Below, one piece after another: positions 51,127 to 59,730 of a DNA stretch of 64,000 bases. Below the pieces are notes generated by a model. That model saw nothing but the letters and a program-made list of their open reading frames with translations, was not told where the DNA came from and did no database searches. The position numbers were made by a program, and so were the translations under genes. The stretch covers positions 3,224,001 through 3,288,000 of the forward strand of contig OZ242189.1 of the NCBI GenBank assembly GCA_965205725.1, in the 5' to 3' direction. The stretch is from G965205725 sp965205725 (GTDB taxonomy: Bacteria > Pseudomonadota > Gammaproteobacteria > Pseudomonadales > Halieaceae). The first letter of the stretch is position 1, and each line of letters begins with the position of its first letter.

Positions 51127-52278
51127 ATGGCCTGGAATGAACCGGGTGGAAACGGCAAAAAGCCCAATGACCCTTGGGGCGGTGGCGATCAGGGACCACC
51201 TGATCTGGATGAAGTGATGCGCAAAATACAAGAGCGCCTGGGCGGCCTGTTTGGCGGTGGCTCGGGCGGGTCTGGCGGCGGTGCTGGTGCGGCCGTGTCG
51301 GGTGGTCTGTTGCTGGTGTTGCTACTCATTGCCGCGATTGTCTGGGCATTGCTTGGTGTCTACCAGATTGATGAACAAGAGCGAGCCGTCGTATTGCGTC
51401 TCGGCAAGTACCACTCGACCTCTCAGCCCGGATTGCGTTGGAACCCTCCCCTGCTGGATGCAGTCTTCAAAGTCAATGTTACTCGCGTTAATACCGCAGC
51501 TCACCGCGAGCAGATGCTCACAGAAGACGAAAACATTGTCGAGGTTAATCTGTCAGTTCAGTATGTGATTCAAAATGCCGAGAATTATGTGTTGAAGGTG
51601 CGCGCACCTGAGCGCAGCCTGATGCATGCGACCGAAAGTGCGCTGCGGCATGTAGTCGGCAGTAGCGCCATGGATTATGTGCTTACCGATGGTCGTACTC
51701 AGTTGGCCATTGATGTGCAAAAACGTCTGCAAGATTATCTCGATTATTATCAAACCGGCATTCAGGTTTCCAAGGTGAATATTGATGATGCCAAACCACC
51801 GGCGGAAGTGCAGGCGGCCTTTGATGATGTGATTAAGGCGCGAGAAGACGAAGAGCGACTGAAAAACGAAGCCCAGGCTTACGCCAATGGAATCGTGCCT
51901 GAGGCACGCGGTTTTGCACAGCGTCAAATTGAGGAAGCCAACGCTTACAAGGAGCAGGTTATCGCCGAGGCAGAGGGTGAGGCCAGCCGCTTCAGCCAGT
52001 TGTTGGCGGAGTACAAAAAGGCGCCGAAGGTCACTCGCCAGCGTCTGTATCTGGATGCGGTGCAAGAAGTGCTGGGCAACACCAGCAAAGTAATGGTTGA
52101 TGTTGATGGCGGCAGCAATGTTCTCTACCTGCCGCTGGACAAGATCGTTAATCAGAGCAGCAGCGCGCCGGTTCGGACAGCCAATGGCAGCGCGGATATA
52201 CGCGAGATTACCGACCGCGTCGTTGAGCAAATAAGGCGTGACAGCGCCGCCCGAACCAACAGCCGAGGAGGGCGTTAA
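51127..52278 (+). CDS. hflK: FtsH protease activity modulator HflK
   Basis: 383 residues. A Gly-rich N-terminus (GGGSGGSGGGAGAAV), a membrane helix at about 58-77 (LLLVLLLIAAIVWALLGVYQ), then an SPFH/band 7 domain in the periplasm ('DEQERAVVLRLGKYHSTSQP', 'AESALRHVVGSSAMDYVLT'-like 'ATESALRHVVGSSAMDYVLT'). A charged coiled coil follows ('EARGFAQRQIEEANAYKEQV'). It forms a cage with HflC around FtsH and modulates degradation of membrane proteins. The stop is one base before the HflC start codon. Confidence 0.97.
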   Translation: MAWNEPGGNGKKPNDPWGGGDQGPPDLDEVMRKIQERLGGLFGGGSGGSGGGAGAAVSGGLLLVLLLIAAIVWALLGVYQIDEQERAVVLRLGKYHSTSQPGLRWNPPLLDAVFKVNVTRVNTAAHREQMLTEDENIVEVNLSVQYVIQNAENYVLKVRAPERSLMHATESALRHVVGSSAMDYVLTDGRTQLAIDVQKRLQDYLDYYQTGIQVSKVNIDDAKPPAEVQAAFDDVIKAREDEERLKNEAQAYANGIVPEARGFAQRQIEEANAYKEQVIAEAEGEASRFSQLLAEYKKAPKVTRQRLYLDAVQEVLGNTSKVMVDVDGGSNVLYLPLDKIVNQSSSAPVRTANGSADIREITDRVVEQIRRDSAARTNSRGGR

Positions 52279-52279
52279 G

Positions 52280-53155
52280 ATGAATGTTAAAGGTGTTTTT
52301 GCAGTGCTGGTTGCTGCGCTCTCCATATTTATTGTCGGCAACTCCCTCTACATTATTAAGGAAACCGAGCGCGGTGTACTACTGCGCTTTGGTGAGGTAG
52401 TTAACCCCGACATACGGCCTGGATTACATGCCAAAATTCCGTTTGTGAACAATGTGCGTCGATTCGACTCGCGGGTGTTGACAGTGGATGCGCAGCCAGA
52501 GCGTTTCCTGACGCTTGAGAAGAAAGCCGTGGTGGTAGACTCATATGCCAAATGGCGTGTGTCGGATGTTGCCAAATACTACACGGCGACCGGCGGTGAT
52601 GAGACACGCGCCAATGGCTTGTTGGCCCAGCGTATAAATAACGGATTGCGCAATGAGGTTGGCGTGCGCTCCTTGCACGAAGTGGTATCGGGAGAGCGAG
52701 ATTTACTGATGACCACATTGACCGAAAAACTCAATAATGTTGCACGCAACGAATTGGGCGTGGATGTGGTTGATGTGCGGGTTAAGCAAATCGACCTCCC
52801 GCCAGCGGTAAGCGAGTCAGTATTCCGCCGCATGAACGCCGAACGAGAAAAAGAAGCTCGCGAACTCCGCTCTCAGGGCCGAGAGCTGGCTGAAGGTATT
52901 CGTGCGTCGGCAGATAGGGAAGTCACTATCCTCAAGGCTAATGCTTATCGTCAGGCAGAGGAAATACGGGGTCTGGGAGATGCACAATCCGCGGGAACTT
53001 ATGCGCAGGCATTTAACCAGGATAAGGAATTTTACTCATTCACCCGCAGCTTGAAGGCTTATCGAGAATCCTTTCAGTCCAAGGGTGACATCATGCTGGT
53101 AGAGCCCAGTAGCGACTTCTTTCGCTATTTGAACGACTCCAGCGGCGCCCAATAA
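52280..53155 (+). CDS. hflC: Protease modulator HflC
   Basis: 291 residues from ATG 52280, whose ribosome-binding site (GAGGAG) lies in the hflK end. An N-terminal membrane helix (FAVLVAALSIFIVGNSLYII) precedes the band 7 domain ('KETERGVLLRFGEVVNPDIR', 'GLHAKIPFVNNVRRFDSRVL', 'VKQIDLPPAVSESVFRRMNA'), and 'EFYSFTRSLKAYRESF' lies near the end. It partners HflK. MITE copy D was inserted 19 bp after its stop. Confidence 0.97.
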   Translation: MNVKGVFAVLVAALSIFIVGNSLYIIKETERGVLLRFGEVVNPDIRPGLHAKIPFVNNVRRFDSRVLTVDAQPERFLTLEKKAVVVDSYAKWRVSDVAKYYTATGGDETRANGLLAQRINNGLRNEVGVRSLHEVVSGERDLLMTTLTEKLNNVARNELGVDVVDVRVKQIDLPPAVSESVFRRMNAEREKEARELRSQGRELAEGIRASADREVTILKANAYRQAEEIRGLGDAQSAGTYAQAFNQDKEFYSFTRSLKAYRESFQSKGDIMLVEPSSDFFRYLNDSSGAQ

Positions 53156-53174
53156 GGCGACAAAGTAACAGGAT

Positions 53175-53313
53175 GAGACCTTTGCACGGAAGATGATTTC
53201 ACTTTCAGGCAAGGCAAAAACGCACGGAATGAGGGAGTTTATGCTTATAAATGACCGATTGAGTACGTTTTTAACGTAGCATGCAGGTGAAATGGCTTTC
53301 GTGCAAAGGTCTC
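53175..53313. mobile_element. MITE copy D (139 bp), TSD AGGAT
   Basis: GAGACCTTTGCACGGAAG on the left and CTTTCGTGCAAAGGTCTC on the right, with AGGAT duplicated at 53170-53174 and 53314-53318. Best-preserved full copy. It splits the hflC-DUF2065 interval. Confidence 0.96.
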
Positions 53314-53467
53314 AGGATAATCCTCTCACAATGTTCGCCACCATTAGCTGCGGGGATTGTGTTAGCATTCTGCAACCGTGAGGGTCTGCGTTTAATTGCA
53401 AGCGTTGGACTCCACGGTTTTTTGTGCGCGGTTTTTGTAGAGTCCAAAATGGACCCTGGGCTGGATT

Positions 53468-53653
53468 ATGTGGCAACAACTGGCTGTGGCCATAGCGATG
53501 GTTTTCGTGATTGAAGGCATCATGCCGTTTATTGCCCCGGGGCGCTGGCGCAAGTTGGTGGACTCTATGGCCAGGCTGGATGATCGAACAATGCGCAGCA
53601 TGGGTTTGGTCAGCATGATGCTGGGGCTGGTCCTGATGTATCTTGTCAATTGA
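53468..53653 (+). CDS. DUF2065 family small membrane protein (YjeT-like)
   Basis: 61 residues with two membrane helices ('LAVAIAMVFVIEGIMPFIA' and 'GLVSMMLGLVLMYLV') separated by 'PGRWRKLVDSMARLDDRTMR'. This is the DUF2065 pattern and its usual place between hflC and hisZ/purA. Function unknown. Its stop overlaps a TTG that could start hisZ. Confidence 0.9.
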   Translation: MWQQLAVAIAMVFVIEGIMPFIAPGRWRKLVDSMARLDDRTMRSMGLVSMMLGLVLMYLVN

Positions 53654-53670
53654 TACCGGATGCGAATCTT

Positions 53671-54825
53671 ATGACCACAGTTGACCGCTGGTTGCTGCCC
53701 GACGGGATTGAGGAAGTACTGCCTGTTCCCGCAGCTAAAATAGAGCAGTTGCGCAGGCAGTTGCTGGACTTGTATAGCGCGTGGGGTTATCAGTTGGTGA
53801 TTCCGCCCCTGCTTGAATTCACAGAATCACTATTGATTGGCCTGGGGCGTGATATCGACCTGCTAACTTTTCGGGTAACCGATCAGCTCAGCGGGCGCAC
53901 CATGGGTATCCGCGCCGATATAACCCCCCAGGTTGCGCGCATTGATGCGCATAGCCTGCCCGCCGAAGGGGTCAGCCGATTTTGCTACGCTGGCAGCGTA
54001 TTGCACACCCGTCCAACCTCCCTATTGGTTTCGAGGTCGCCTATCAAGTTGGGGGCCGAACTCTATGGCGACAGTAGTTTGCAGGCCGATATCGAAGTTA
54101 TTTCGCTGATGCTTGAGACACTCAGTGCCGCCGGATTATCGGAAGTGACCCTGGACCTGGGGCACGTTGGTATCTACCGCAGTTTGCTAGCGCAAGCCGA
54201 CCTGAGTGAAGAGCAGGAAACGGCGGTTTTTGATGCCTTGCAGCGCAAATCAATGCAAGACTTGCGGCAGGTTCTGGAGGTCGTGGCAGACATCCAGTGT
54301 CGTGAGCAGATTTTGTCTCTGGCCGACACCCACGGTGATATCGCGGTTTTAGACCACATAGAATATGCACAAGAAGCGGTGCAGCAGTTGCGCGAGGTGA
54401 CCTCAGCGATTGCTGCGCGCTACCCGCAAATTAACATCTATTACGACCTGTGCGAGTTGCGTGGCTATCACTATCACACCGGCCTGGTTTTTGCCGCTTA
54501 TGTGCCTGAGGTCGGCCAGGCTTTGGCTAATGGTGGTCGCTACGATCACGTGGGAGAAGTTTTTGGCCGAGCCCGCCCTGCAACAGGATTTAATACGGAC
54601 CTGAAAGCCTTGTTGGCACTTTTGGCAGATACAATTCCGGGCGAAGCTGCCGCCGCCATTAGTGCGCCCGTGCAAGACGATGCCAACCTTTGGCAGATTG
54701 TTGCGGAGCTGCGTGCTGCCGGTGAAGTCGTTATCAGTCAATTGTCTGGTGCAACAGATGATCGCTGTGATCGCAGTTTGCAGTTAGTAGACGGCGCGTG
54801 GCAGGTGAAGCCTCTTGTTGTGTAA
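53671..54825 (+). CDS. hisZ: ATP phosphoribosyltransferase regulatory subunit HisZ
   Basis: 384 residues from ATG 53671 (MTTVDRWLLPDGIEEVLP); TTG 53650 overlapping the upstream stop is an alternative. It is a HisRS-like paralogue that activates the short form of HisG in histidine synthesis. Seen: 'GRTMGIRADITPQVARIDAH' (motif 2 region), 'RFCYAGSVLHTRP', 'YHTGLVFAAYVPEVGQALAN' and 'GGRYDHVGEVFGRARPATGF'. The last eight codons and the stop form unit 1 of a 24-bp tandem array. Confidence 0.95.
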   Translation: MTTVDRWLLPDGIEEVLPVPAAKIEQLRRQLLDLYSAWGYQLVIPPLLEFTESLLIGLGRDIDLLTFRVTDQLSGRTMGIRADITPQVARIDAHSLPAEGVSRFCYAGSVLHTRPTSLLVSRSPIKLGAELYGDSSLQADIEVISLMLETLSAAGLSEVTLDLGHVGIYRSLLAQADLSEEQETAVFDALQRKSMQDLRQVLEVVADIQCREQILSLADTHGDIAVLDHIEYAQEAVQQLREVTSAIAARYPQINIYYDLCELRGYHYHTGLVFAAYVPEVGQALANGGRYDHVGEVFGRARPATGFNTDLKALLALLADTIPGEAAAAISAPVQDDANLWQIVAELRAAGEVVISQLSGATDDRCDRSLQLVDGAWQVKPLVV

Positions 54826-54889
54826 CAGGTGAAGCCTCTTGTTGTACCGCAGGTGAAGCCTCTTGTTGTACGGCAGGTGAAGCCTCTTT
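54802..54889. repeat. Tandem array, 3.7 x 24 bp, including the hisZ stop
   Basis: Unit CAGGTGAAGCCTCTTGTTGT plus four variable bases. The first unit is hisZ coding sequence with its stop codon; later copies lie in the gap before purA. Confidence 0.95.
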
Positions 54890-54913
54890 AAGAAAGATTG
54901 ACGAGTCCATTGT

Positions 54914-56209
54914 ATGAACCAAAGCGTAGTGGTGCTGGGTACCCAGTGGGGTGATGAAGGCAAGGGCAAGATTGTCGATTTGCTAACCGATCGGGCGCAG
55001 GTCGTGGTTCGCTTTCAGGGCGGTCACAACGCTGGCCACACTCTCGTGATCGACGCAAAAAAAACCGTGTTGCACCTGATTCCATCCGGGGTGTTGCGTG
55101 ACAACGTCACCTGCCTGATTGGCAATGGCGTGGTTGTATGCCCGGAGGCTCTGCTCAAAGAAATCAGAGAACTGGAAGAGAGGGATGTACCGGTGCGCGA
55201 GCGCTTGCGTATCAGCCCGGCTTGCCCCCTTATTCTGCCGCATCATGCCGCCCTGGATCACGCACGCGAAGCCAAACGCGGAGCTGCAAAAATTGGCACT
55301 ACCGGCCGCGGTATTGGCCCGGCATACGAAGACAAAGCAGCGCGCCGGGGCCTGCGCCTGGGCGATATGTTCGATGCGCAGCGGTTTGCTGAAAAATTGG
55401 CCCTGGTGATGGAATATCACAACTTTGTGCTGACCCATTACTACGGTGCAGAGGCCGTCGATTACGACACAACTCTGGTGGAATGTCTGGAGATGGCAAA
55501 GCAGCTAGCGCCGCTGGTGGCTGACGTGACTGGCATGTTGCACCAGTACCGTACAGAAGGCGCCAACATTATGTTTGAGGGCGCTCAGGGTTCTCTGCTC
55601 GATATAGACCACGGTACATACCCTTTCGTGACCTCTTCAAATACTACTGCGGGTGGAACGGCTACGGGCAGTGGTTTTGGCCCGCTGTATCTGGACTATG
55701 TGCTTGGAATCACCAAGGCGTACACTACGCGGGTTGGCGCGGGGCCTTTTCCAACCGAGTTGTTTGACAGTACAGGGGAGCACCTGGCTAGCCGAGGCCA
55801 TGAATTTGGTGCTACTACAGGGCGTCCGCGTCGCTGTGGTTGGTTTGACGCTGTAGCCCTGCGCAACGCGGTACAGATTAACAGTGTCTCCGGATTGTGC
55901 CTGACCAAGCTGGACGTACTGGATGGCCTGGAAACCATACGAATCTGTATGGGTTATCACAATGTCGATGGCGATGCGGTGCCAAACCCGATGGACAGTG
56001 ATGACTATCGAGACCTGGTCCCTGTCTATGAAGAGATTGCCGGTTGGAGTGAGTCGACGACAGGCGCTCAATCTCTGGATGAACTGCCTGCCAATGCCCA
56101 GGCCTATATTCGGCGCATTGAAGAAGTTGTCGGGGCGCCGATTGACGTAATTTCAACGGGGCCGGATCGGGTTGAAACGATTGTGCTGCGCCATCCGTTC
56201 GGAGAGTGA
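54914..56209 (+). CDS. purA: Adenylosuccinate synthetase
   Basis: 431 residues. It joins IMP and aspartate with GTP to make adenylosuccinate for AMP synthesis. 'VVLGTQWGDEGKGKIVDLLT' is the signature with the GTP loop; 'FQGGHNAGHTLVIDAKKTVL', 'GTTGRGIGPAYEDKAARRGL', 'FEGAQGSLLDIDHGTYPFVT' and 'TGRPRRCGWFDAVALRNAVQ' are conserved. The start follows a region containing the 24-bp array; AAGAAAG lies about 14 bases before ATG. Confidence 0.98.
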   Translation: MNQSVVVLGTQWGDEGKGKIVDLLTDRAQVVVRFQGGHNAGHTLVIDAKKTVLHLIPSGVLRDNVTCLIGNGVVVCPEALLKEIRELEERDVPVRERLRISPACPLILPHHAALDHAREAKRGAAKIGTTGRGIGPAYEDKAARRGLRLGDMFDAQRFAEKLALVMEYHNFVLTHYYGAEAVDYDTTLVECLEMAKQLAPLVADVTGMLHQYRTEGANIMFEGAQGSLLDIDHGTYPFVTSSNTTAGGTATGSGFGPLYLDYVLGITKAYTTRVGAGPFPTELFDSTGEHLASRGHEFGATTGRPRRCGWFDAVALRNAVQINSVSGLCLTKLDVLDGLETIRICMGYHNVDGDAVPNPMDSDDYRDLVPVYEEIAGWSESTTGAQSLDELPANAQAYIRRIEEVVGAPIDVISTGPDRVETIVLRHPFGE

Positions 56210-56443
56210 TGCGAGGGGCCTGATTCGCTATGTTTGCCGCAACATGTCTGCGATGAAATCTTTAAGGAAGCAGCCAGCATCGACATCAATCGCAGTGAGC
56301 CGAAGGTTCTCTGATTGTGTGATTTGCTCGTTTTGGGTTACTTTTCCCGAGACAAACTTCCTTTTTGCGCTATGTTTAGGAAGTGGACGCAGGATTTGTC
56401 CATTTTCTTCAGCACACTCATTTTGCAGAGCAGAGGGCTGCTT

Positions 56444-56800
56444 ATGACCAACCCAATCAAGAAGCGCGTGCGCTTGCGCGTGCTCCGCATTCTCCTGAAT
56501 CAGCCTCTGGATAAACTCACCGCCGGGGAGGTCGCCGCCAGCATGGGTATGAGTACCTCCACCTTGCGGCGACGACTACAGGCCGAGAACACCAGCTATC
56601 GACAGTTGCTCGCTGATGTGAGGTGCTACCGTTGCGAGCAATTATTCTCCAGGCAGCGTGCAGGCGGAAAGCGCCTGGCTGCTGAGCTGGGGTTTCGACA
56701 ACCGAATAGCTTTTACCGGGCGTTTTCCAGGTGGACTGGCGTGCCCTGGAGGCAATACAAGAGAAATACGCGAGTGGCCCGGATAGTTCAGCCCGCATGA
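56444..56800 (+). CDS. Stand-alone AraC-type helix-turn-helix protein
   Basis: 118 residues from ATG 56444 (AGAGGG upstream). It contains just the two HTH subdomains of AraC/XylS regulators: 'LTAGEVAASMGMSTSTLRRR' with 'LQAENTSYRQLLADVRCYRC', then 'RLAAELGFRQPNSFYRAFSR' and 'WTGVPWRQYKRN'. The effector-binding domain is missing; the upstream frame to 56315 is open but not domain-like. It may be a natural small regulator or a truncated one. First gene of the accessory islet after purA. Confidence 0.75.
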   Translation: MTNPIKKRVRLRVLRILLNQPLDKLTAGEVAASMGMSTSTLRRRLQAENTSYRQLLADVRCYRCEQLFSRQRAGGKRLAAELGFRQPNSFYRAFSRWTGVPWRQYKRNTRVARIVQPA

Positions 56801-56883
56801 GCCAGAGGTTATATGGGCCATGATTGCGAGACCCTGGAGGCTGTGGTCAAAGCCCGCATTGCGACTCCACTATCGGAACACAT

Positions 56884-57642
56884 TTATATGTGATCCTGCC
56901 GTGTGTTGGCATCGTAGCCACCGTCTACAAACAGCACCGAACCGCCGACATAGCTGGCTTTATCGCTGAGCAGAAACAAAATGACCTCGGCTACCTCCTC
57001 AGGTTGAGCGGCTCGCTTTATCGGCGTGTTGTCCAGCAATTGCTGCATAATAGGCGCATAGTCGGGGCTGTTGAACAATGGCTCGGTCATCGGGGTCAGT
57101 ACCGGCCCGGGTGCGACCGCGTTAATGCGAATACCCTCTTCCCCAAGAGACATCACACTGCGCTGCATCCAGTGTACGAGTGCGCGCTTAGTCAGCATGT
57201 ACTGCGTGCCCTCGGTGACTTCCGTGTTGTTGAGCGCGGCTTGTTCGTTGCCGTCCAATAGCTCTGCCATGTAGGAGTCGCAGTCCACGGGCATGGCTGC
57301 GGAGTTTGAACTCAGCATCACAATTGCGCCGCCTGTTTGGGCCAGTGCTCCGCGCAGGCCCTCAATCAATTCGATAGTTCCAAAGTAATTCACCGAGGTG
57401 ACCAGATGGCCGGAAGCGGTGCCGCCCAGACCCGCGAGCGAAATAAATCCGTTCAGTTGGCCATTGCCACTGTCAAGAATGCGTTCAATAGCCGCCTGCC
57501 GTTGTGCTGCATCGGATAAATCTGCGATAACATCGGCATCCTTGATATCAACATTGATCGTTTGATGGCCTTGCGCTTTGAGCTTTTCAACCAGGCAGGC
57601 GCCGATGCCTGAAGCGCCGCCAGTGAGTGCATAAGTTGCCAT
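56884..57642 (-). CDS. Short-chain dehydrogenase/reductase
   Basis: 252 residues. Rossmann 'YALTGGASGIGACLVEKL' (GxxxGxG), 'NVDIKDADVIADLSDAA' for the cofactor-selecting Asp (NAD preferred), 'FISLAGLGGTA', catalytic Ser in 'IVMLSSNSAAM', and Tyr-x3-Lys in 'QYMLTKRALVHWMQ'. 'IRINAVAPGPVLTPMTEPLF' and the C-terminal 'YVGGSVLFVDGGYDAN' fit classical SDRs of the 3-alpha-hydroxysteroid dehydrogenase/carbonyl reductase type. Substrate unknown. AGGAAG precedes the ATG. Confidence 0.93.
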   Translation of the reverse strand: MATYALTGGASGIGACLVEKLKAQGHQTINVDIKDADVIADLSDAAQRQAAIERILDSGNGQLNGFISLAGLGGTASGHLVTSVNYFGTIELIEGLRGALAQTGGAIVMLSSNSAAMPVDCDSYMAELLDGNEQAALNNTEVTEGTQYMLTKRALVHWMQRSVMSLGEEGIRINAVAPGPVLTPMTEPLFNSPDYAPIMQQLLDNTPIKRAAQPEEVAEVILFLLSDKASYVGGSVLFVDGGYDANTRQDHI

Positions 57643-57695
57643 AGTGTTCTTCCTTTGTGCTGTTTTAGCGGTTGAGGATGGTGGATCTTCTGGCT

Positions 57696-57812
57696 CTAGT
57701 CTAGTTGCAGTACTTCCGGTTCACCAAATTCCCCAATAGCCATTTGCCGATAACCATCGGCAAGACACAGTGAGCCGGTAAAGAGTGCCAATAAAAAAAA
57801 CAGAATTCGCAT
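57696..57812 (-). CDS. Possible 38-residue exported peptide
   Basis: ATG 57812 opens 38 codons: a clean signal peptide (MRILFFLLALFTGSLCLA) followed by about 20 residues with no cysteine. It lies upstream of the SDR gene on the same strand, 53 bp away. No strong ribosome-binding site. It could be a real micro-protein or a remnant of an exported protein. Confidence 0.35.
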   Translation of the reverse strand: MRILFFLLALFTGSLCLADGYRQMAIGEFGEPEVLQLD

Positions 57813-57858
57813 TGCTTGTGAGTCCAGTAGGGAAGCATGAGTGCTATCATAGCGGGCG

Positions 57859-58623
57859 ATGAAATACCTGCGCACCCGAATCTCCGAAGTTCTCTATCCA
57901 GCCCCTGACCACGCCCTGCTGCGCTTCGCCGCCGCTGAGCCTATTCCCGGTAAACCCGGCGAGTTTGTGATGATTCGCGGTGACTGGAATGTCCACCCCG
58001 TTTTGCCGCGCGCATTCTCATTGGTAGAAAGTGGCGCTACCGGCTCGGTATTGGTGAAGGCGGTAGGTCAGGGTACAGAACGACTGGCCGCAATGGAGCA
58101 AGATGACGAGCTGGTTGTGTTCGGCCCGCTCGGCAACGGCTATGAAGTTGATCCGAAAAAACGACCGCTGCTGGTCGCCGGAGGCGTCGGCGTTGCCCCT
58201 CTATTGTTTCTGGCGACCGAGTTGTCAGCGCAGGGGCGCAAGCCCATATTTTTATACGGTGCTCGCAGCGAGAACGAGCTGCCCCTGAGCGAAGATATCG
58301 CCAAAGTCGCAGAGTTGACAGTAACCACAGAAAACGGTTCGGTCGGTGAGCAGGGATTGATAACCCAGCCTTTAAAACGTGTTTTGGCAGAACATTCAGA
58401 CAGCCAGGTTTATAGCTGCGGCCCCGACGGAATGCTGCAAGCCGTCGCCAAGGTATCAGCGGCAGCAGGTATCCCCTGTCAGGTCGCGCTGGAGGCGCCG
58501 ATGGCTTGCGGTATCGGAACCTGCAAGGGCTGCCCAGTGATGACGGCGGCTGGTATTTACAAATACGTGTGCTACGACGGGCCGGTGTTTGCGGCTCGGG
58601 ACATCTATAGTGACCCAGTATGA
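57859..58623 (+). CDS. pyrK: Dihydroorotate dehydrogenase electron-transfer subunit
   Basis: 254 residues. A ferredoxin-reductase-like protein that passes electrons from PyrD (class 1B) to NAD through FAD and a 2Fe-2S cluster. Seen: an FAD domain ('LPRAFSLVESG'), NAD domain ('PLLVAGGVGVAPLLFLATEL'), 'VYSCGPDGMLQAVAKVSA', and the cluster motif C-x4-C-x2-C-x~13-C ('ACGIGTCKGCPVM' then 'YVCYDG'). The stop overlaps pyrD by four bases (ATGA), the arrangement expected for a complex. Confidence 0.93.
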   Translation: MKYLRTRISEVLYPAPDHALLRFAAAEPIPGKPGEFVMIRGDWNVHPVLPRAFSLVESGATGSVLVKAVGQGTERLAAMEQDDELVVFGPLGNGYEVDPKKRPLLVAGGVGVAPLLFLATELSAQGRKPIFLYGARSENELPLSEDIAKVAELTVTTENGSVGEQGLITQPLKRVLAEHSDSQVYSCGPDGMLQAVAKVSAAAGIPCQVALEAPMACGIGTCKGCPVMTAAGIYKYVCYDGPVFAARDIYSDPV

Positions 58624-59537
58624 GTGATCGCTTGCGAACAAGGCTGGGCCCGCTGACACTCGCCAATCCGCTGATCAATGCCTCGGGCACCTTTGGTTAT
58701 GGGGTGGAATACGCAGGGTTTGTTGACGTTGCGAAACTCGGTGGCGTCAGCGTGAAGGGTATCTCGCTGGAGCCGCGGCCAGGCAACGTCCCGCCGCGTA
58801 CTGCCGAGACCAGTGCGGGTATGCTGAATTCCATTGGCCTGGCAAATATAGGCATCGATGCCTTTGTGAGCCAAACCATGCCGCAGTTACGCGATTTGGG
58901 CGTCACCGTGATAGTGAACACCTTTGCAACCTCGGTCGAAGATTTTGTCGAACTGGCTTCACGGTTCAATGAGGTAGACGGTATTGCCGCTTTGGAGCTG
59001 AATATTTCCTGCCCCAATGTTCATGCGGGTGGTATGCACTTTGGTGTTTCCAGTGCTGCTGCGGCAGAGGTAACCGGCGCAGTGCGCGCCGTGACCACGC
59101 TACCGCTAATGGTGAAGTTGTCTCCCGAAGCGGGTGATATCGGAGAGGTGGCGCGCGGGGTGGAAGGCGCCGGCGCCGATATCATTACTATGATCAACAC
59201 CATTCGCGGCATGGTGATTGATGTCGAACGCCACACACCCATGCTGGGACAGAAAATGGGCGGTCTGTCTGGCCCTGCGATCAAGCCTTTGGGCGTGCGC
59301 ATGGTGTATGAAGCATTCCAGCAGGTGGGTATTCCAATCATCGGCATGGGGGGTATTGCCTGCTTGCGTGATGTACTGGAATACATGATGGCGGGCTCGG
59401 CAGCGGTACAAGTCGGCACCGCCAACTACGCCGAGCCAGGCATCAGTTGCCGCTTGATTGATGAGTTGAACGCCTATTGCGTCGAGCGTGACATCACCCC
59501 CGCCGACATCGTGGGGTTAGCCCAGAGCAGTGAATGA
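58620..59537 (+). CDS. pyrD: Dihydroorotate dehydrogenase, class 1B catalytic subunit
   Basis: 305 residues. It oxidises dihydroorotate to orotate in pyrimidine synthesis with FMN in the cytosol. 'NPLINASGTFGYGVEYAGFV', 'GVSVKGISLEPRPGNVPPRT', 'LELNISCPNVHAGGMHFGVS' (catalytic Cys typical of class 1), and 'IIGMGGIACLRDVLEYMMAG' are present. The N-terminal membrane-binding helix of class 2 (quinone-linked) enzymes is absent. Class 1B with PyrK is unusual in Gammaproteobacteria, which generally have class 2. Confidence 0.95.
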   Translation: MSDRLRTRLGPLTLANPLINASGTFGYGVEYAGFVDVAKLGGVSVKGISLEPRPGNVPPRTAETSAGMLNSIGLANIGIDAFVSQTMPQLRDLGVTVIVNTFATSVEDFVELASRFNEVDGIAALELNISCPNVHAGGMHFGVSSAAAAEVTGAVRAVTTLPLMVKLSPEAGDIGEVARGVEGAGADIITMINTIRGMVIDVERHTPMLGQKMGGLSGPAIKPLGVRMVYEAFQQVGIPIIGMGGIACLRDVLEYMMAGSAAVQVGTANYAEPGISCRLIDELNAYCVERDITPADIVGLAQSSE

Positions 59538-59626
59538 TTTTGTCCTGAATGTACAGGCGCACGAAAAATGCAGGCCGATGTTGTGCGAAGCATGGTGTGC
59601 AGCAGTGTTGACTATATCAACACCTT

Positions 59627-59722
59627 GAGACCTTTGCACGAAAGCCGTTTCACCTGGTCGCCTAAAAGCGCCTACTGTTGGTAAAATCGTACTCAATCGG
59701 TCATTTATACCCATAAACTCCC
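59627..59722. mobile_element. MITE copy E, truncated (96 bp)
   Basis: Begins GAGACCTTTGCACGAAAG and follows the family through 'CATAAACTCCC', then diverges. The right terminal repeat is missing. It lies between pyrD and a small membrane protein gene. Confidence 0.88.
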
Positions 59723-59730
59723 AACCTATT

